Source of the DNA: an uncultured Pelagibacteraceae bacterium
GTDB taxonomy: Bacteria; Pseudomonadota; Alphaproteobacteria; Pelagibacterales; Pelagibacteraceae
Reading direction: 5' to 3'
DNA: 64,000 nt
NCBI GenBank assembly: GCA_902581445.1
Contig: CACHOG010000002.1
Coordinates: 140,533 to 204,532 of the forward strand
Numbering within the stretch: position 1 is the stretch's first letter; each line of letters starts with the position of its first letter. Both the position numbers and the translations under genes were made by a program. The notes beneath the pieces are model-generated. The model was not told where the DNA came from and searched no databases. It was given only the letters and a program-made list of their open reading frames with translations. Shown here piece after piece: positions 1-10,097 of the stretch.

Positions 1-294
1 GATATTTGAGTTAAATCCTCCACATAGACCTCTGTCAGAGGTTAATACTACACATAAATGAACTTTATCATTACCTGTTCCAGCTAAAAGTTTTGGTGCA
101 TTTTCTTTATCTGATATACCGTTTGATAAATTTAAGATTATATTATTCATTTTTTCAGAATAAGGCCGACCTTTTTCTGCATTTTCTTGAGCTCTTTTTA
201 GTTTTGCTGCAGCTACCATTTTCATAGCTTTTGTTATTTTTTGTGTGGATTTAACACTTAAAATTCTCTTTTTTAGATCATCTAAACTTGCCAT
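1..294 (-). CDS. atpG: ATP synthase F1 gamma subunit, 3' part missing (window edge)
   Basis: The 98 codons visible are the N-terminus of the F1 central stalk gamma subunit, which rotates inside the alpha3beta3 head. The translation begins [20 protein letters not shown], the typical N-terminal helix of the family, followed by the [14 protein letters not shown] segment and the [10 protein letters not shown] motif near the cut end. The ATG at 292-294 lies two bases after the atpA stop codon, in the usual atpH-atpA-atpG order. The remaining roughly two thirds of the protein lies outside the window. This is a boundary truncation, not a broken gene. Confidence 0.95.
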   Translation of the reverse strand, partial: MASLDDLKKRILSVKSTQKITKAMKMVAAAKLKRAQENAEKGRPYSEKMNNIILNLSNGISDKENAPKLLAGTGNDKVHLCVVLTSDRGLCGGFNSNI

Positions 295-296
295 AC

Positions 297-1829
297 TTAC
301 TTCAATCCTTTTTTAAATTCGTTAATTAGATCAATTAGCATTTTTTCTGCATTTTCTTCTAATTTTCCTGAACTTGAAATTGAATCTAAAATTTCTGGTT
401 TATCAGATTTACATTTTTGCAGAATTTTATTTTCAAAATCAGATATATCTTTTTGGTCAATATCATCAAGGTATCCTCTAACACCGCAGAATACAGAAAC
501 TACTTGTTCAGCAACTGTCATTGGTGAGAATTGTTTTTGTTTTAAAAGTTCTGTTAATTTCGATCCTCTATTTAACAATTTTTGTGTTGATGCATCTAAA
601 TCAGAACCAAATTGTGCAAATGCAGCCATTTCTCTGTATTGTGCTAATTCTAGTTTCATTGATCCAGAAACTTTTTTCATTCCTTTTGTTTGAGCAGCTG
701 ATCCTACTCGTGAAACTGACAAACCTACGTTAATAGCTGGTCTTATACCTTGGTTAAATAGATTTGTTTCTAAGAATATTTGTCCGTCAGTAATAGATAT
801 TACATTAGTTGGAATATAAGCAGAAACGTCGCCTGCTTGTGTTTCAATAATTGGTAATGCCGTTAATGATCCTCCGCCATGTTCATCTCCAAGTTTTGCA
901 GCTCTTTCGAGTAATCTGCTGTGAAGGTAAAATACATCTCCAGGGTAAGCTTCTCTTCCAGGAGGTCTTCTCAATAATAATGACATTTGTCTATAGGCAA
1001 CTGCTTGTTTGGAAAGATCATCGTATATAATCAAAGCGTGCATGCCATTGTCTCTAAAAAACTCTCCCATAGCACATCCTGTATATGGCGCTAGAAATTG
1101 CAAAGGTGCAGCGTCTGATGCTGTAGCTGCAACTATAGTTGTGTATTCCATAGCGCCAGCTTCTTCTAAAGTTTTCTGAATTTGTCTTACCGTTGATCTT
1201 TTTTGTCCAATTGCAACATATATACAATACAATTTCTGTTTTTCATCTCCACTTTCGTTTATTTTTTTTTGATTTATTATTGTATCTACGGCAACCGCTG
1301 TTTTTCCTGTTTGTCTATCACCTATGATTAATTCTCTTTGTCCTCTTCCAATTGGAACTAAACTATCAATTGCTTTTAAACCTGACTGCATTGGTTCACT
1401 TACAGATTTTCTTGGAATAATTCCTGGAGCTTTTACTTCAACTCTACTTTTTTTTACATTTTTATCTAAAGCACCCTTCCCATCAATCGGATTTCCTAAT
1501 CCATCTACTACTCTACCAAGCAACTCTTTTCCAACAGGAGTATCAACGATTTCTCCTGTTCTTTTTACTGTGTCACCTTCTTTAATTGCCTTATCATCTC
1601 CAAATATAACAACACCAACGTTTTCACTCTCTAAATTTAAAGCCATACCTTTAGATCCATCTACGAACTCTACCATTTCACCTGCTTGGACATTGTCTAA
1701 ACCATAAACTCTTGCTATACCATCTCCAACGGACAAAACCTGTCCAACTTCTGTAATTTCGGCTTTATCTCCAAATTTTTTAATTTGCTCTTTTAATATT
1801 TTTGTAACTTCTGAAGGATTTATTTCCAT
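297..1829 (-). CDS. atpA: ATP synthase F1 alpha subunit
   Basis: This is the non-catalytic nucleotide-binding subunit of the F1 head of the membrane ATP synthase. At 510 residues it has the normal family length. The P-loop GDRQTGKT is at residues 170-177, and the [15 protein letters not shown] and [19 protein letters not shown] blocks, the [17 protein letters not shown] arginine-finger region and a C-terminal helical domain all follow in order. Translation starts at an ATG immediately after the atpH stop codon with no gap, so it is very probably translationally coupled in the atpHAG(DC) operon. Confidence 0.98.
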   Translation of the reverse strand: MEINPSEVTKILKEQIKKFGDKAEITEVGQVLSVGDGIARVYGLDNVQAGEMVEFVDGSKGMALNLESENVGVVIFGDDKAIKEGDTVKRTGEIVDTPVGKELLGRVVDGLGNPIDGKGALDKNVKKSRVEVKAPGIIPRKSVSEPMQSGLKAIDSLVPIGRGQRELIIGDRQTGKTAVAVDTIINQKKINESGDEKQKLYCIYVAIGQKRSTVRQIQKTLEEAGAMEYTTIVAATASDAAPLQFLAPYTGCAMGEFFRDNGMHALIIYDDLSKQAVAYRQMSLLLRRPPGREAYPGDVFYLHSRLLERAAKLGDEHGGGSLTALPIIETQAGDVSAYIPTNVISITDGQIFLETNLFNQGIRPAINVGLSVSRVGSAAQTKGMKKVSGSMKLELAQYREMAAFAQFGSDLDASTQKLLNRGSKLTELLKQKQFSPMTVAEQVVSVFCGVRGYLDDIDQKDISDFENKILQKCKSDKPEILDSISSSGKLEENAEKMLIDLINEFKKGLK

Positions 1830-2387
1830 TTATGCCTCAACCATTTGTTTTTCTAATTTTTGTAATTTATTTTTTATTGATGTGTCAATCATAGTACTGC
1901 CAACTTGCAAAATTAATCCTCCAACTAAACTCTTGTCGTTTTTATAAGTAAGTTTTATTTTTGAATTAAAGGAATTCGAGAGATCATTTTTAATATTTTC
2001 TACATCACTTTCACTTAAATCTTTTGCTGAAATTAATTCTGCTTTTATTTCTCCTCTTTTCTTTGAACAAGTTTCAATAAATTCTTTTAAAATTTTATCA
2101 ACATAGAAGAATCTCCTTTTATGAATAAGAAAAAATAGAAATTTTTTTAACAACTCATTCATATTTGTTTTTTCTGAAATAGAATCGATCAAATTTTCCA
2201 ACTCTTTCTTGCTTATTGTAGGACTTTTAATGCAAAACTTTAAATCTTCGCTTTTAGATATCAGATCAACTATTGTTAATGCCTGTTTCTCTACGTCATT
2301 TACAGAGTCTGACTCAAGAGCTAACTCATAAAGAGCCAGAGAATATCTGCTAAAAGCTACTTCAGAGAGACTATTTTTTTTGCTCAA
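1830..2387 (-). CDS. atpH: ATP synthase F1 delta subunit
   Basis: This is the delta subunit (OSCP homologue), which attaches the F1 head to the peripheral stalk. Its 185 residues match the family length. The N-terminal all-helical domain (SRYSLALYELALES) and the C-terminal GGLILQVGSTMIDTSIKNKL signature are both visible. The start is a TTG at 2385-2387. An AAGGA Shine-Dalgarno sequence (2394-2398) lies six bases upstream, and there is no better in-frame ATG, so the non-ATG start is well supported. It is the first gene of the atp operon here, with a candidate promoter in the 107-base gap behind it. Confidence 0.94.
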   Translation of the reverse strand: MSKKNSLSEVAFSRYSLALYELALESDSVNDVEKQALTIVDLISKSEDLKFCIKSPTISKKELENLIDSISEKTNMNELLKKFLFFLIHKRRFFYVDKILKEFIETCSKKRGEIKAELISAKDLSESDVENIKNDLSNSFNSKIKLTYKNDKSLVGGLILQVGSTMIDTSIKNKLQKLEKQMVEA

Positions 2388-2444
2388 CTTAGATCCTTTA
2401 TGAATTGATGAATTTAAAAATTCGAAAATTAAGTAACATATGAG

Positions 2445-2473
2445 ACTATTGTCTTCAAGTACCTCGTTGTCAA
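2445..2473 (-). promoter_or_regulatory. Candidate sigma-70 promoter of the atp operon
   Basis: On the minus strand the gap between priA and atpH carries TTGACA (2468-2473), a 17-base spacer and AATAGT (2445-2450). That is a perfect -35 and a four-of-six -10 box at ideal spacing. Transcription would start near 2438 and leave a leader of about 50 bases before the atpH start. Low genomic GC makes chance -10 boxes common, but the perfect -35 is less expected. Not experimentally known. Confidence 0.45.
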
Positions 2474-2494
2474 AATAGGTTAATTTTTTGCTTA

Positions 2495-4450
2495 TTAATT
2501 GAAGTTTATTGGGTCGACATCAACCGTCAGTTTTATTCCATTTAAAAATTTGAAATTTGAGATCAAAGTTGCCAATTTTTTTTGAATATTTAAGGATTTT
2601 TTGGATCTAATTAATAGTCTTACTCTAAACTTTTTTCTGATACGAAATATTGGGGAATTTACTGGTCCTAATACTTTACCATCTAAAATTTTTTCAATGT
2701 AAATTTTAAATCTCTTTGCTTCTTGCTCGGTTTTTTTTTCGTTTGAACCAGTAACTATTAATGAAATAAATCTTTGAAAAGGGGGTAATCCATTTATTTT
2801 TCTCAACTCCAGCTCTTTTTCTAAAAAAATTTCTGGGTCTTCATTTGTAATATCCGAGATCATGTTTTTGTTTAAATTATAAGTTTGAAAATATACCATT
2901 GCAGGTTTTCCTGCTCTGCCTGCTCTGCCTGAAAGTTGATGATAAAGTTGTAAATTTTTTTCTGTACCTCTTAAATCATGTCCTTGGGAGCTAAGATCGA
3001 TATCTACGACAACAATACAATTTAAATGTGGGAAATGAAAACCTTTAGAAATTAATTGTGTTCCTATCAAAATTTGAATTTTATTATCAACTATTTTTTT
3101 TAATATATCCTTAGAATTTTTTTTATTCATTGTATCGCTGGAAAAAATTAATTGATTTTGCGAAGGAAATTTTTTTTTAACCTCCTCAGCAATCCTCTCA
3201 ACCCCAGGGCCATAAAAAACTAAATCACATTTTTTATTATCCTTACATTCCAAATTAATTTGTGATTTAAATCCACAATAATGACATAACAAAATTTCTT
3301 TTGTTTTATGGTAAACGAGATTAATTGAGCAATTTGGGCAAGCAAATATTTTTAAGCATTTTTTACAAAAAACGTTTGGTGCAAAACCTCTACGATTTAC
3401 AAAAAATAATACCTGATCATTAATTGACAAATGATATTTTACTTTTTCAATTATCTCTTTAGATAACCAGGAATTAGGTTCTAACTTTGTTTTATTTAAA
3501 TTAACTATTTCATAATTTGGTAAAGAAGCCTTTTCAAATCTTTCTGATATTTTAGAAACAGAAAATTTTCCTTTTTTTATGTTATTAAAAGTTTCTAACG
3601 AGGGAATAGATGTAACTAAGTTAATTGGAAAATTTTCAAAGAAAGCTCTTGATATGGCCATATCTCTCGCATTGTAAATTACTCCTTCATCTTGCTTGAA
3701 TGACTGATCATGCTCTTCATCAACAATAATAAGTCCTAAATCACTAAAAGGAAGAAACAAAGAGGACCTTGCTCCAATTACTATTTTTATTTTATTATTT
3801 ACAACTCCGTTCCAAATAATTTTTCTATTCTTTTGGCTTATTCCAGAATGCCATATCGCAGGATAAAAACCGAAAAACTCCGTAAATTTTTTTTCAAATT
3901 GTGATATTAATCCTATTTCTGGAAGTAAAATTAAACACTGTCTAGACTTGTCGAGGATTTTTTTTATCGCATGGAAATAAACAATAGTTTTGCCTGACCC
4001 AGTAACTCCTTGGATAACGTGAACCCTAAATTCGTTACTTTTTTTTTCTATTTTTTTTAAACTATCTTTCTGTGTTTTGGTTAAATTAAATATTTTTTTT
4101 TTAAAATTTATAGAATAATTTTGTAGTTCATGTTTTGGAAATTCCTCTAAATTACTATTATTTAATAAACTTAATTTTAAGGCCATACCTTTTGGAATAA
4201 CATTATATTCTGCAAACCAATTTATAAAGTTGACCATTTTTTTATTAAGATTTGGTACATTAAGCTTTTTTATAATTTTTTTTGTTTGAAATTTTTTTTC
4301 TGTATTCTTTTCAAATTCATCCCAAACAACTCCAACGGTTTTTGTTTTTCCGAATGGCACCTCTACATAATCGCCTAGTCTTAATATTAAATTAGTTTCG
4401 TAGGTGAAAGGATGATTGAATATTTTTGGTAAAAGAATCGGAATTTTCAT
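2495..4450 (-). CDS. priA: Primosomal protein N' (PriA replication-restart helicase)
   Basis: PriA is a superfamily 2 DNA helicase that recognises stalled forks and reloads the replisome. Walker A GVTGSGKT (148-155), DEEH (244-247), a late QLSGRAGRAG motif and an eight-cysteine zinc-binding insertion (CKKC, CPNC, CHYC and the pair in LECKDNKKC) are all visible. At 651 residues it is shorter than the roughly 730 of E. coli PriA. The N-terminal DNA-binding part before the Walker motif is compact, in line with a streamlined genome. The ATG start begins with the typical KIPILLPKIFNHPFTY strand. It lies between lpd and atpH, 21 bases from lpd. Confidence 0.96.
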   Translation of the reverse strand: MKIPILLPKIFNHPFTYETNLILRLGDYVEVPFGKTKTVGVVWDEFEKNTEKKFQTKKIIKKLNVPNLNKKMVNFINWFAEYNVIPKGMALKLSLLNNSNLEEFPKHELQNYSINFKKKIFNLTKTQKDSLKKIEKKSNEFRVHVIQGVTGSGKTIVYFHAIKKILDKSRQCLILLPEIGLISQFEKKFTEFFGFYPAIWHSGISQKNRKIIWNGVVNNKIKIVIGARSSLFLPFSDLGLIIVDEEHDQSFKQDEGVIYNARDMAISRAFFENFPINLVTSIPSLETFNNIKKGKFSVSKISERFEKASLPNYEIVNLNKTKLEPNSWLSKEIIEKVKYHLSINDQVLFFVNRRGFAPNVFCKKCLKIFACPNCSINLVYHKTKEILLCHYCGFKSQINLECKDNKKCDLVFYGPGVERIAEEVKKKFPSQNQLIFSSDTMNKKNSKDILKKIVDNKIQILIGTQLISKGFHFPHLNCIVVVDIDLSSQGHDLRGTEKNLQLYHQLSGRAGRAGKPAMVYFQTYNLNKNMISDITNEDPEIFLEKELELRKINGLPPFQRFISLIVTGSNEKKTEQEAKRFKIYIEKILDGKVLGPVNSPIFRIRKKFRVRLLIRSKKSLNIQKKLATLISNFKFLNGIKLTVDVDPINFN

Positions 4451-4471
4451 TGATTTATATTATGCTTTTTT

Positions 4472-5872
4472 TTAAGAGTGTATTGCTCTTTTTTCTACAG
4501 ATAAAGCTGCTTCTTTAATTGCTTCAGAAAAAGTGGGATGGGCATGGCAAGTCCTGGCAATATCTTCTGAACTAGCGCCAAATTCCATAGCAACAGCCAT
4601 TTCTGCAATCATTTCTCCAACGTGCGATCCAATCATGTGAACACCTAATACCTTGTCAGTCTTTTCATCTGCTAATATTTTGACAAAACCTTCTGCATTA
4701 TTAACAGTTTTAGCTCTTGAATTAGCCATAAAAGGAAATTTGCCAACTTTGTATTTTATATTACCTTCTTTTAATTGCTCTTCTGTTTTTCCGATAACAG
4801 CAACTTCAGGAGATGTGTAAATTACTCCAGGAATTAAGTCATAATTTACATGTCCCGATTGACCCGCTATCAATTCTGCAACCGCTATACCTTCTTCTTC
4901 AGCCTTGTGTGCTAACATTGGACCTGAGATCACATCACCTATTGCAAAAATATTTTTTGTGCTAGTTCTAAATTCTTTATTTACTTTAATTCTTTTTTTA
5001 TTATCTAATCTCACACCAATTTTTTCTAAATTAAGATTTTTCGTATTTGCTTTTCTTCCAACAGAAATTAAAACAACATCTGCAATTAATTCACTATTTT
5101 TGCCAGTTTTATCTTGAATTAAAACTTTTGCAGAATTTTTTTCATTTTTGATATTTTGTACTTTTGTCTCAAGATGAAAAATAATTCCCTGTTTTTTCAG
5201 AATTTTTAAAAACTCTGAGGAGATTTCTTTATCCATTCCTGGTGTGATATAGTTTAATGCTTCAACTACATGCACTTCTGAACCTAGTCTAGACCATACA
5301 GACCCCATTTCAAGACCAATATATCCACCTCCTACTATAACCATTTTTTTTGGTACATTTTTAAGATCAAGAGCACCAGATGAAGATAGAATAATTTTTT
5401 CATCAAACTTAACTCCAGGTAGCTCAACTGGTATTGAACCCGTAGAAATAATTATATTATCTGTATTTAAAGAAATTTTTTTATTATCTTTTGTTGTTAC
5501 TAAAACTTCGTTTGCAGATGCTATAGAACCGATTCCATTGAAATGAGAGACTTTATTTTTTTTGAACAAAAATTCGACTCCTTTTGTAAGAATTGAGACT
5601 GATTTTTCCTTATTTTTCATCATCTTTTCTAAATTTAATTTTACCTCACCTACTTCAATTCCCAGATTTTGTAATTTTTTTGCTTTTTGGAATTTTTCCG
5701 ACAAATTCAGTAAACTTTTTGATGGTATACAACCTACATTAAGACAAGTACCACCAAGTGTATTTCGAGCCTCTACACATGCCGTTTTAAAGCCTAATTG
5801 TGATAATCTTATTGCACACACATAACCACCAGGGCCACCTCCAATTACTACTGCTTGAAATTTTTCAGACAT
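4472..5872 (-). CDS. lpdA: Dihydrolipoamide dehydrogenase (E3)
   Basis: This FAD enzyme reoxidises the lipoyl groups of 2-oxoacid dehydrogenase complexes and makes NADH. The FAD-binding GGGPGG is at 11-16, the redox-active disulfide pair is C43 and C48 in GGTCLNVGCIPSK, a second Rossmann motif (VVGGGYIGLE) binds NAD, and the His-Glu dyad is in HAHPTFSE near the C-terminus (about H445 and E450). Length 466 is normal. Its ATG overlaps the sucB stop codon by one base (TAATG), so it serves the adjacent 2-oxoglutarate dehydrogenase complex and possibly others. Confidence 0.97.
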   Translation of the reverse strand: MSEKFQAVVIGGGPGGYVCAIRLSQLGFKTACVEARNTLGGTCLNVGCIPSKSLLNLSEKFQKAKKLQNLGIEVGEVKLNLEKMMKNKEKSVSILTKGVEFLFKKNKVSHFNGIGSIASANEVLVTTKDNKKISLNTDNIIISTGSIPVELPGVKFDEKIILSSSGALDLKNVPKKMVIVGGGYIGLEMGSVWSRLGSEVHVVEALNYITPGMDKEISSEFLKILKKQGIIFHLETKVQNIKNEKNSAKVLIQDKTGKNSELIADVVLISVGRKANTKNLNLEKIGVRLDNKKRIKVNKEFRTSTKNIFAIGDVISGPMLAHKAEEEGIAVAELIAGQSGHVNYDLIPGVIYTSPEVAVIGKTEEQLKEGNIKYKVGKFPFMANSRAKTVNNAEGFVKILADEKTDKVLGVHMIGSHVGEMIAEMAVAMEFGASSEDIARTCHAHPTFSEAIKEAALSVEKRAIHS

Positions 5873-7191
5873 TAAATTTCTAAAAATAATTTTTCTGGAT
5901 TCTCTAATTTTTCTTTTATTAATTTTAAAAATGAAACAGAGTCTTTACCATCAATTATTCTATGATCATATGAAAGTGCTAAATACATGACAGGTCTAAC
6001 TTTAATACCACCATCAACTACAACAGGTCTATCAACAATATTATGCATGCCTAGAACTCCTGATTGGGGTAAATTTAGAATTGGAGTAGAAAGCATTGAG
6101 CCGTAAACACCACCATTGCTTATAGTAAATGTTCCCCCTTGAAGATCTTCGATGTTTAGCTTGCCGTCTCTTGCCTTCTCAGAGATTGTTTTAATTTCGT
6201 TCTCAATTTGAGCAAAAGACATTTCGTCTGCATTTTTTAAAACAGGAACCACTAATCCTTTATCAGTAGCGACAGCAAAACTTATATTATAATAATTTTT
6301 ATAGACTATTTCTTCGCCGTCTATTTCAGCGTTAACAGCTGGAAATAATTTTAGAGCTTCAATGCTTGCTTTTACAAAAAAAGACATAAATCCAAGCTTA
6401 ATTCCGTATTTTTTTAAAAAATCATCCTGATAATCTTTTCTCATTTTTATAACATTAGACATATCAACTTCATTAAATGTAGTTAAAAGGGCAGCATTTT
6501 CTTGTGCTTGTTTTAGTCTTTTTGCAATTGTCTGTCTCAATCTGCTCATTTTAATTCTTTCTTCTTGTCCAAATTTAATTTTTCTTTCTGAGGGTTTTGG
6601 AGATTTTGACATTAAATTTATTAAATCGCCTTTTAGAATTTGGCCATCTTTTCCTGATCCTTGTATTGATTTTAAATCTATTTTATTTTCGGCAACAATT
6701 TTTCTTACTGACGGAGAAAGTGTATTTGACAAATTATTTTTTCTAGAACCATTAGTAGGTATTTCCTCTGTAAGAACCAAAGGTTCTTCTTCTAAAGATG
6801 TTTCATCCTCTACTTCATCCTCTACTTCTTCCTCTAATTCTAAAGGTTTGACTTCCTCTACAATCTTTTCAACTTTTTTCTTTGGTGGGTCTTTCACCTT
6901 CTCAATTTTAACATCTGGTTCTATCTTTTTTATTTCTTGAACAGTCTCACTACCATTGGCTTGAATTGATCCCAAAACGGTTCCAACTTCTACCACTTCA
7001 CCATCTTTATGTTTAATGTCACCAATTGTTCCGCTTACAGGAGATGGTACCTCTAAATTTACCTTGTCAGTTTCTAATTCTACTATAGGTTCATCAACTT
7101 CTACAGTATCACCAACACTCTTTAGCCACTTGGCTATTGTTGCTTCTGTAACACTTTCACCTAAAGCGGGTACTACAATTTTTTCATTCAT
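5872..7191 (-). CDS. sucB: 2-oxoglutarate dehydrogenase E2, dihydrolipoyl succinyltransferase
   Basis: This is the core of the 2-oxoglutarate dehydrogenase complex and transfers the succinyl group from lipoamide to CoA. The order is a lipoyl domain with the lipoylated lysine K43 in ETDKVNLEVPSP, an acidic and lysine-rich linker (about 90-150), a peripheral-subunit-binding domain (LSPSVRKIVAENKIDLKSI) and the catalytic domain ending with YDHRIIDGKD (H410, D414). The 439 residues give one lipoyl domain only. It directly abuts the sucA stop and overlaps lpd, giving an E1-E2-E3 operon. Confidence 0.97.
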   Translation of the reverse strand: MNEKIVVPALGESVTEATIAKWLKSVGDTVEVDEPIVELETDKVNLEVPSPVSGTIGDIKHKDGEVVEVGTVLGSIQANGSETVQEIKKIEPDVKIEKVKDPPKKKVEKIVEEVKPLELEEEVEDEVEDETSLEEEPLVLTEEIPTNGSRKNNLSNTLSPSVRKIVAENKIDLKSIQGSGKDGQILKGDLINLMSKSPKPSERKIKFGQEERIKMSRLRQTIAKRLKQAQENAALLTTFNEVDMSNVIKMRKDYQDDFLKKYGIKLGFMSFFVKASIEALKLFPAVNAEIDGEEIVYKNYYNISFAVATDKGLVVPVLKNADEMSFAQIENEIKTISEKARDGKLNIEDLQGGTFTISNGGVYGSMLSTPILNLPQSGVLGMHNIVDRPVVVDGGIKVRPVMYLALSYDHRIIDGKDSVSFLKLIKEKLENPEKLFLEI

Positions 7192-10065
7192 TTAATTAAA
7201 CACTTTTTCCAAAATTTCTTTTTGTTGAGCAACATGTCTTTTAGCATATCCAGTTGCTGGAGAGGCAGCTGGAGCTCTTCCAATATAAGAAATATTTTTA
7301 TTATTAGCTTTAATAAAGTCCAATGTCCATTGTATATAATCTCTCACATGCGACCATGCCCCCATATTTTTTGGTTCTTCTTGGCACCATATAAATTCAG
7401 CATTTTTAGCATATGGTTTAATAGATTTTACTAATGATTTAGCTGGAAAAGGATAAAGCTGTTCAATTCTCAGTAAAACGACGTCTCTTCTTTTATATTT
7501 TTCTCTTGCCTCTAGAAGATCAAAATATATTTTTCCTGAGCACATAATTACCCTGTTAATATTTTTTGATTTTTCTAATTCTAAAAAACCATTTTTCTTC
7601 TCAAAAGCGTGGTCTTCTAAAATTCTGTGAAAAGAGTTTTTCTTACTAAAATCATCTAAATTTGAAACACAAATTTTATGTCTTAGTAATGATTTGGGTG
7701 TCATGATGACGAGTGGTTTTCTAAAATCTCTGTGTATCTGTCTTCTTAGTGCGTGAAAGTAATTTGCTGGAGTTGTACAATTCATAACTTGAAGATTTTC
7801 CTGACCACATAATTGAAGAAATCTTTCTAATCTAGCTGATGAATGTTCTGGACCTTGTCCTTCATATCCGTGTGGTAAAAGCAAAACTAGCCCTGATGCG
7901 CGTGACCATTTTCTTTCTCCTGATGATATGAATTGGTCAATAATAACTTGAGCTCCATTTGCAAAATCGCCAAATTGTGCCTCCCACATCGTTAAGGTTT
8001 CAGGTTCAACTAGGCTGTACCCATACTCAAAACCTAAAACTGCTAATTCAGATAGAAGGCTATCTACTATCTCAAAATTTTTTTGCTTTTTGGAAATATT
8101 GTTTAAAGGAATAAATCTTGTATTGTCCTCTTGATTTCTTAAAACTGAATGTCTTTGGCTGAAAGTGCCTCTACCCGAATCTTGTCCAACTAATCTAACA
8201 GGATAACCTTCGTCTAAAAGCGTTGCAAAAGCTAAACTTTCAGAACTTGCCCAATCAATGTTTTTTTTATCCAATATACATTTGTGTCTATTGGTTAATA
8301 TTTTTTGAATTGTTTTATGTATATTTATTTTTTCACTAACTTTATTTATTTTTTCTGAAATCTTAATTATTTTATCTATATCAACTCCAGTCGCTCCTCT
8401 TCTATCTTTGCCTTTTTTTGGTTGGTACCTCGACCAAGTACCCTCAAACCAATCTAGTTTTGGTTTAATATCTTTTGCTGTTTTAAATTGTTCATCTAAT
8501 AAAGATCTAAAAGATATAATTTGATTTTCAAAATCGCTTTTACTTATAGTTTTTTCTTTTATTAATTTTTCACCATATATTTTTAATGTTGATGGATGTG
8601 ACCTAATTTTTTTATACATTAATGGTTGGGTGAAAGAAGGTTCATCTCCTTCATTATGACCAAATCTTCTATAACATATCATGTCTATCACTACGTCTTT
8701 GCTAAATTTTTGCCTAAACTCTATTGCAATTTTAGCACAGTGCACAACAGCCTCTGGATCATCTCCATTACAGTGTAAAATGGGTGCGTCTACTATTTTT
8801 CCTAAATCAGATGGGTAAGGACTAGAACGTGCAAATCTAGGACTAGTCGTAAAACCAATTTGATTATTAACTATAATATGGATCGTACCACCTGTGTTAT
8901 GCCCCTTTAATCCAGACATGGCAAAACATTCTGCAACTATACCTTGTCCTGCAAAAGCGGCATCACCGTGAATTAGAATTGGAATAACCTTTTTTCTTTT
9001 TAAATCTTTATGAAAAAATTGTTTGGCCCTCGTCTGTCCCAACACGATAGGGTTAACAGCCTCTAAATGTGAAGGATTATCAGTTAAACTTACGTGAACA
9101 GAATTTCCATCAAATTCTCTGTCTGAAGAAGCGCCTAAATGATACTTCACATCTCCAGTTGAATCTTCTTTTCTAAGATTGGAAATTTCTCCAGCAAATT
9201 CATTAAATATCCGTTTGTAGGATTTTTGTAAGACATTTGCCAGTACGTTCAATCTTCCTCTATGAGGCATTCCTATTTTGATTTCTTTTACACCTAATTG
9301 ACCACCTCTTTTAATTATTTGCTCTAAAGCAGGTATTAAGGACTCTGCACCATCAAGACCAAATCTTTTTGTCCCTACATATTTTTTTGCAAGAAATTTT
9401 TCAAAACCTTCTGCTTGAACTATTTTGTTTAAAATTGCCTTTTTTCCGTTACTTGTGAAGTTAATTTGATTTTCCTCTTTTTCCATTCTCTCTCTAAACC
9501 AAATTTTTTCTACAGGATCTGAAATATGCATATATTCCACTCCTATATTTGAGCAATATACTTTTCTTAATTTTTGTAAAATTTCATTTATGGATGCAGA
9601 GGTAGTATTTAGATAAGATCCTATGAAAATTTTTTTACCATAATCTTCTTTTTTGAAACCGTGATCTTCGGGATGAAGCTCATGGATATAATTTCTTTCC
9701 ATCATTCCTAATGGGTCAAGGTTAGCTATCAAATGGCCTCTAATTCTATACGCTCTAATAAGTGCGATCGCTTTAATTGATTGAGTTATTGAGCTTTGCG
9801 AAGTTGAAATGTTTTGATTTTGTCCAGCTAATTCGTTAGTTATTTTATCTAGATTTACTTTTTTTCTTTGAGCCCAAGAAGGTCCCTCTACCTCTTTGAT
9901 TATTGAATCAATATCATCGTTTAGATCTTTAAAATATTCTCTCCAACTTTTGGGTAAATTTGGATCTTTTTCAATATACTTGATGTACATCTCTTCAATA
10001 AAAGCACTATTTGATTTATTTAAAAAAGATGTTTTTTTAAATTCAATATTTTTACTAGAGGTCAT
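7192..10065 (-). CDS. sucA: 2-oxoglutarate dehydrogenase E1
   Basis: This is the thiamine-diphosphate-dependent decarboxylase that commits 2-oxoglutarate to succinyl-dihydrolipoamide. Length 957 is typical. The N-terminal E2-interaction segment (SAFIEEMYIKYIEKDP), the PHRGRLNVLANV block, the ThDP-binding motif starting at GDAAFAGQG and ending at VNNQIGF, and the C-terminal GQGPEHSSARLERFLQ block are all present. The ATG at 10063-10065 follows a 32-base gap after sucD that contains a TATAAT-like sequence, so internal transcription initiation is possible. Confidence 0.97.
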   Translation of the reverse strand: MTSSKNIEFKKTSFLNKSNSAFIEEMYIKYIEKDPNLPKSWREYFKDLNDDIDSIIKEVEGPSWAQRKKVNLDKITNELAGQNQNISTSQSSITQSIKAIALIRAYRIRGHLIANLDPLGMMERNYIHELHPEDHGFKKEDYGKKIFIGSYLNTTSASINEILQKLRKVYCSNIGVEYMHISDPVEKIWFRERMEKEENQINFTSNGKKAILNKIVQAEGFEKFLAKKYVGTKRFGLDGAESLIPALEQIIKRGGQLGVKEIKIGMPHRGRLNVLANVLQKSYKRIFNEFAGEISNLRKEDSTGDVKYHLGASSDREFDGNSVHVSLTDNPSHLEAVNPIVLGQTRAKQFFHKDLKRKKVIPILIHGDAAFAGQGIVAECFAMSGLKGHNTGGTIHIIVNNQIGFTTSPRFARSSPYPSDLGKIVDAPILHCNGDDPEAVVHCAKIAIEFRQKFSKDVVIDMICYRRFGHNEGDEPSFTQPLMYKKIRSHPSTLKIYGEKLIKEKTISKSDFENQIISFRSLLDEQFKTAKDIKPKLDWFEGTWSRYQPKKGKDRRGATGVDIDKIIKISEKINKVSEKINIHKTIQKILTNRHKCILDKKNIDWASSESLAFATLLDEGYPVRLVGQDSGRGTFSQRHSVLRNQEDNTRFIPLNNISKKQKNFEIVDSLLSELAVLGFEYGYSLVEPETLTMWEAQFGDFANGAQVIIDQFISSGERKWSRASGLVLLLPHGYEGQGPEHSSARLERFLQLCGQENLQVMNCTTPANYFHALRRQIHRDFRKPLVIMTPKSLLRHKICVSNLDDFSKKNSFHRILEDHAFEKKNGFLELEKSKNINRVIMCSGKIYFDLLEAREKYKRRDVVLLRIEQLYPFPAKSLVKSIKPYAKNAEFIWCQEEPKNMGAWSHVRDYIQWTLDFIKANNKNISYIGRAPAASPATGYAKRHVAQQKEILEKVFN

Positions 10066-10097
10066 TATTATCTTATTATAATGTTTAACTATAGATT

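Noticed and set aside
1324..1707. Open plus-strand frame opposite atpA, and similar frames opposite sdhA, lpd, sucA, leuC and leuB
   Set aside because: They mirror the codon pattern of strongly conserved minus-strand genes, have no start signals and encode no recognisable domain.
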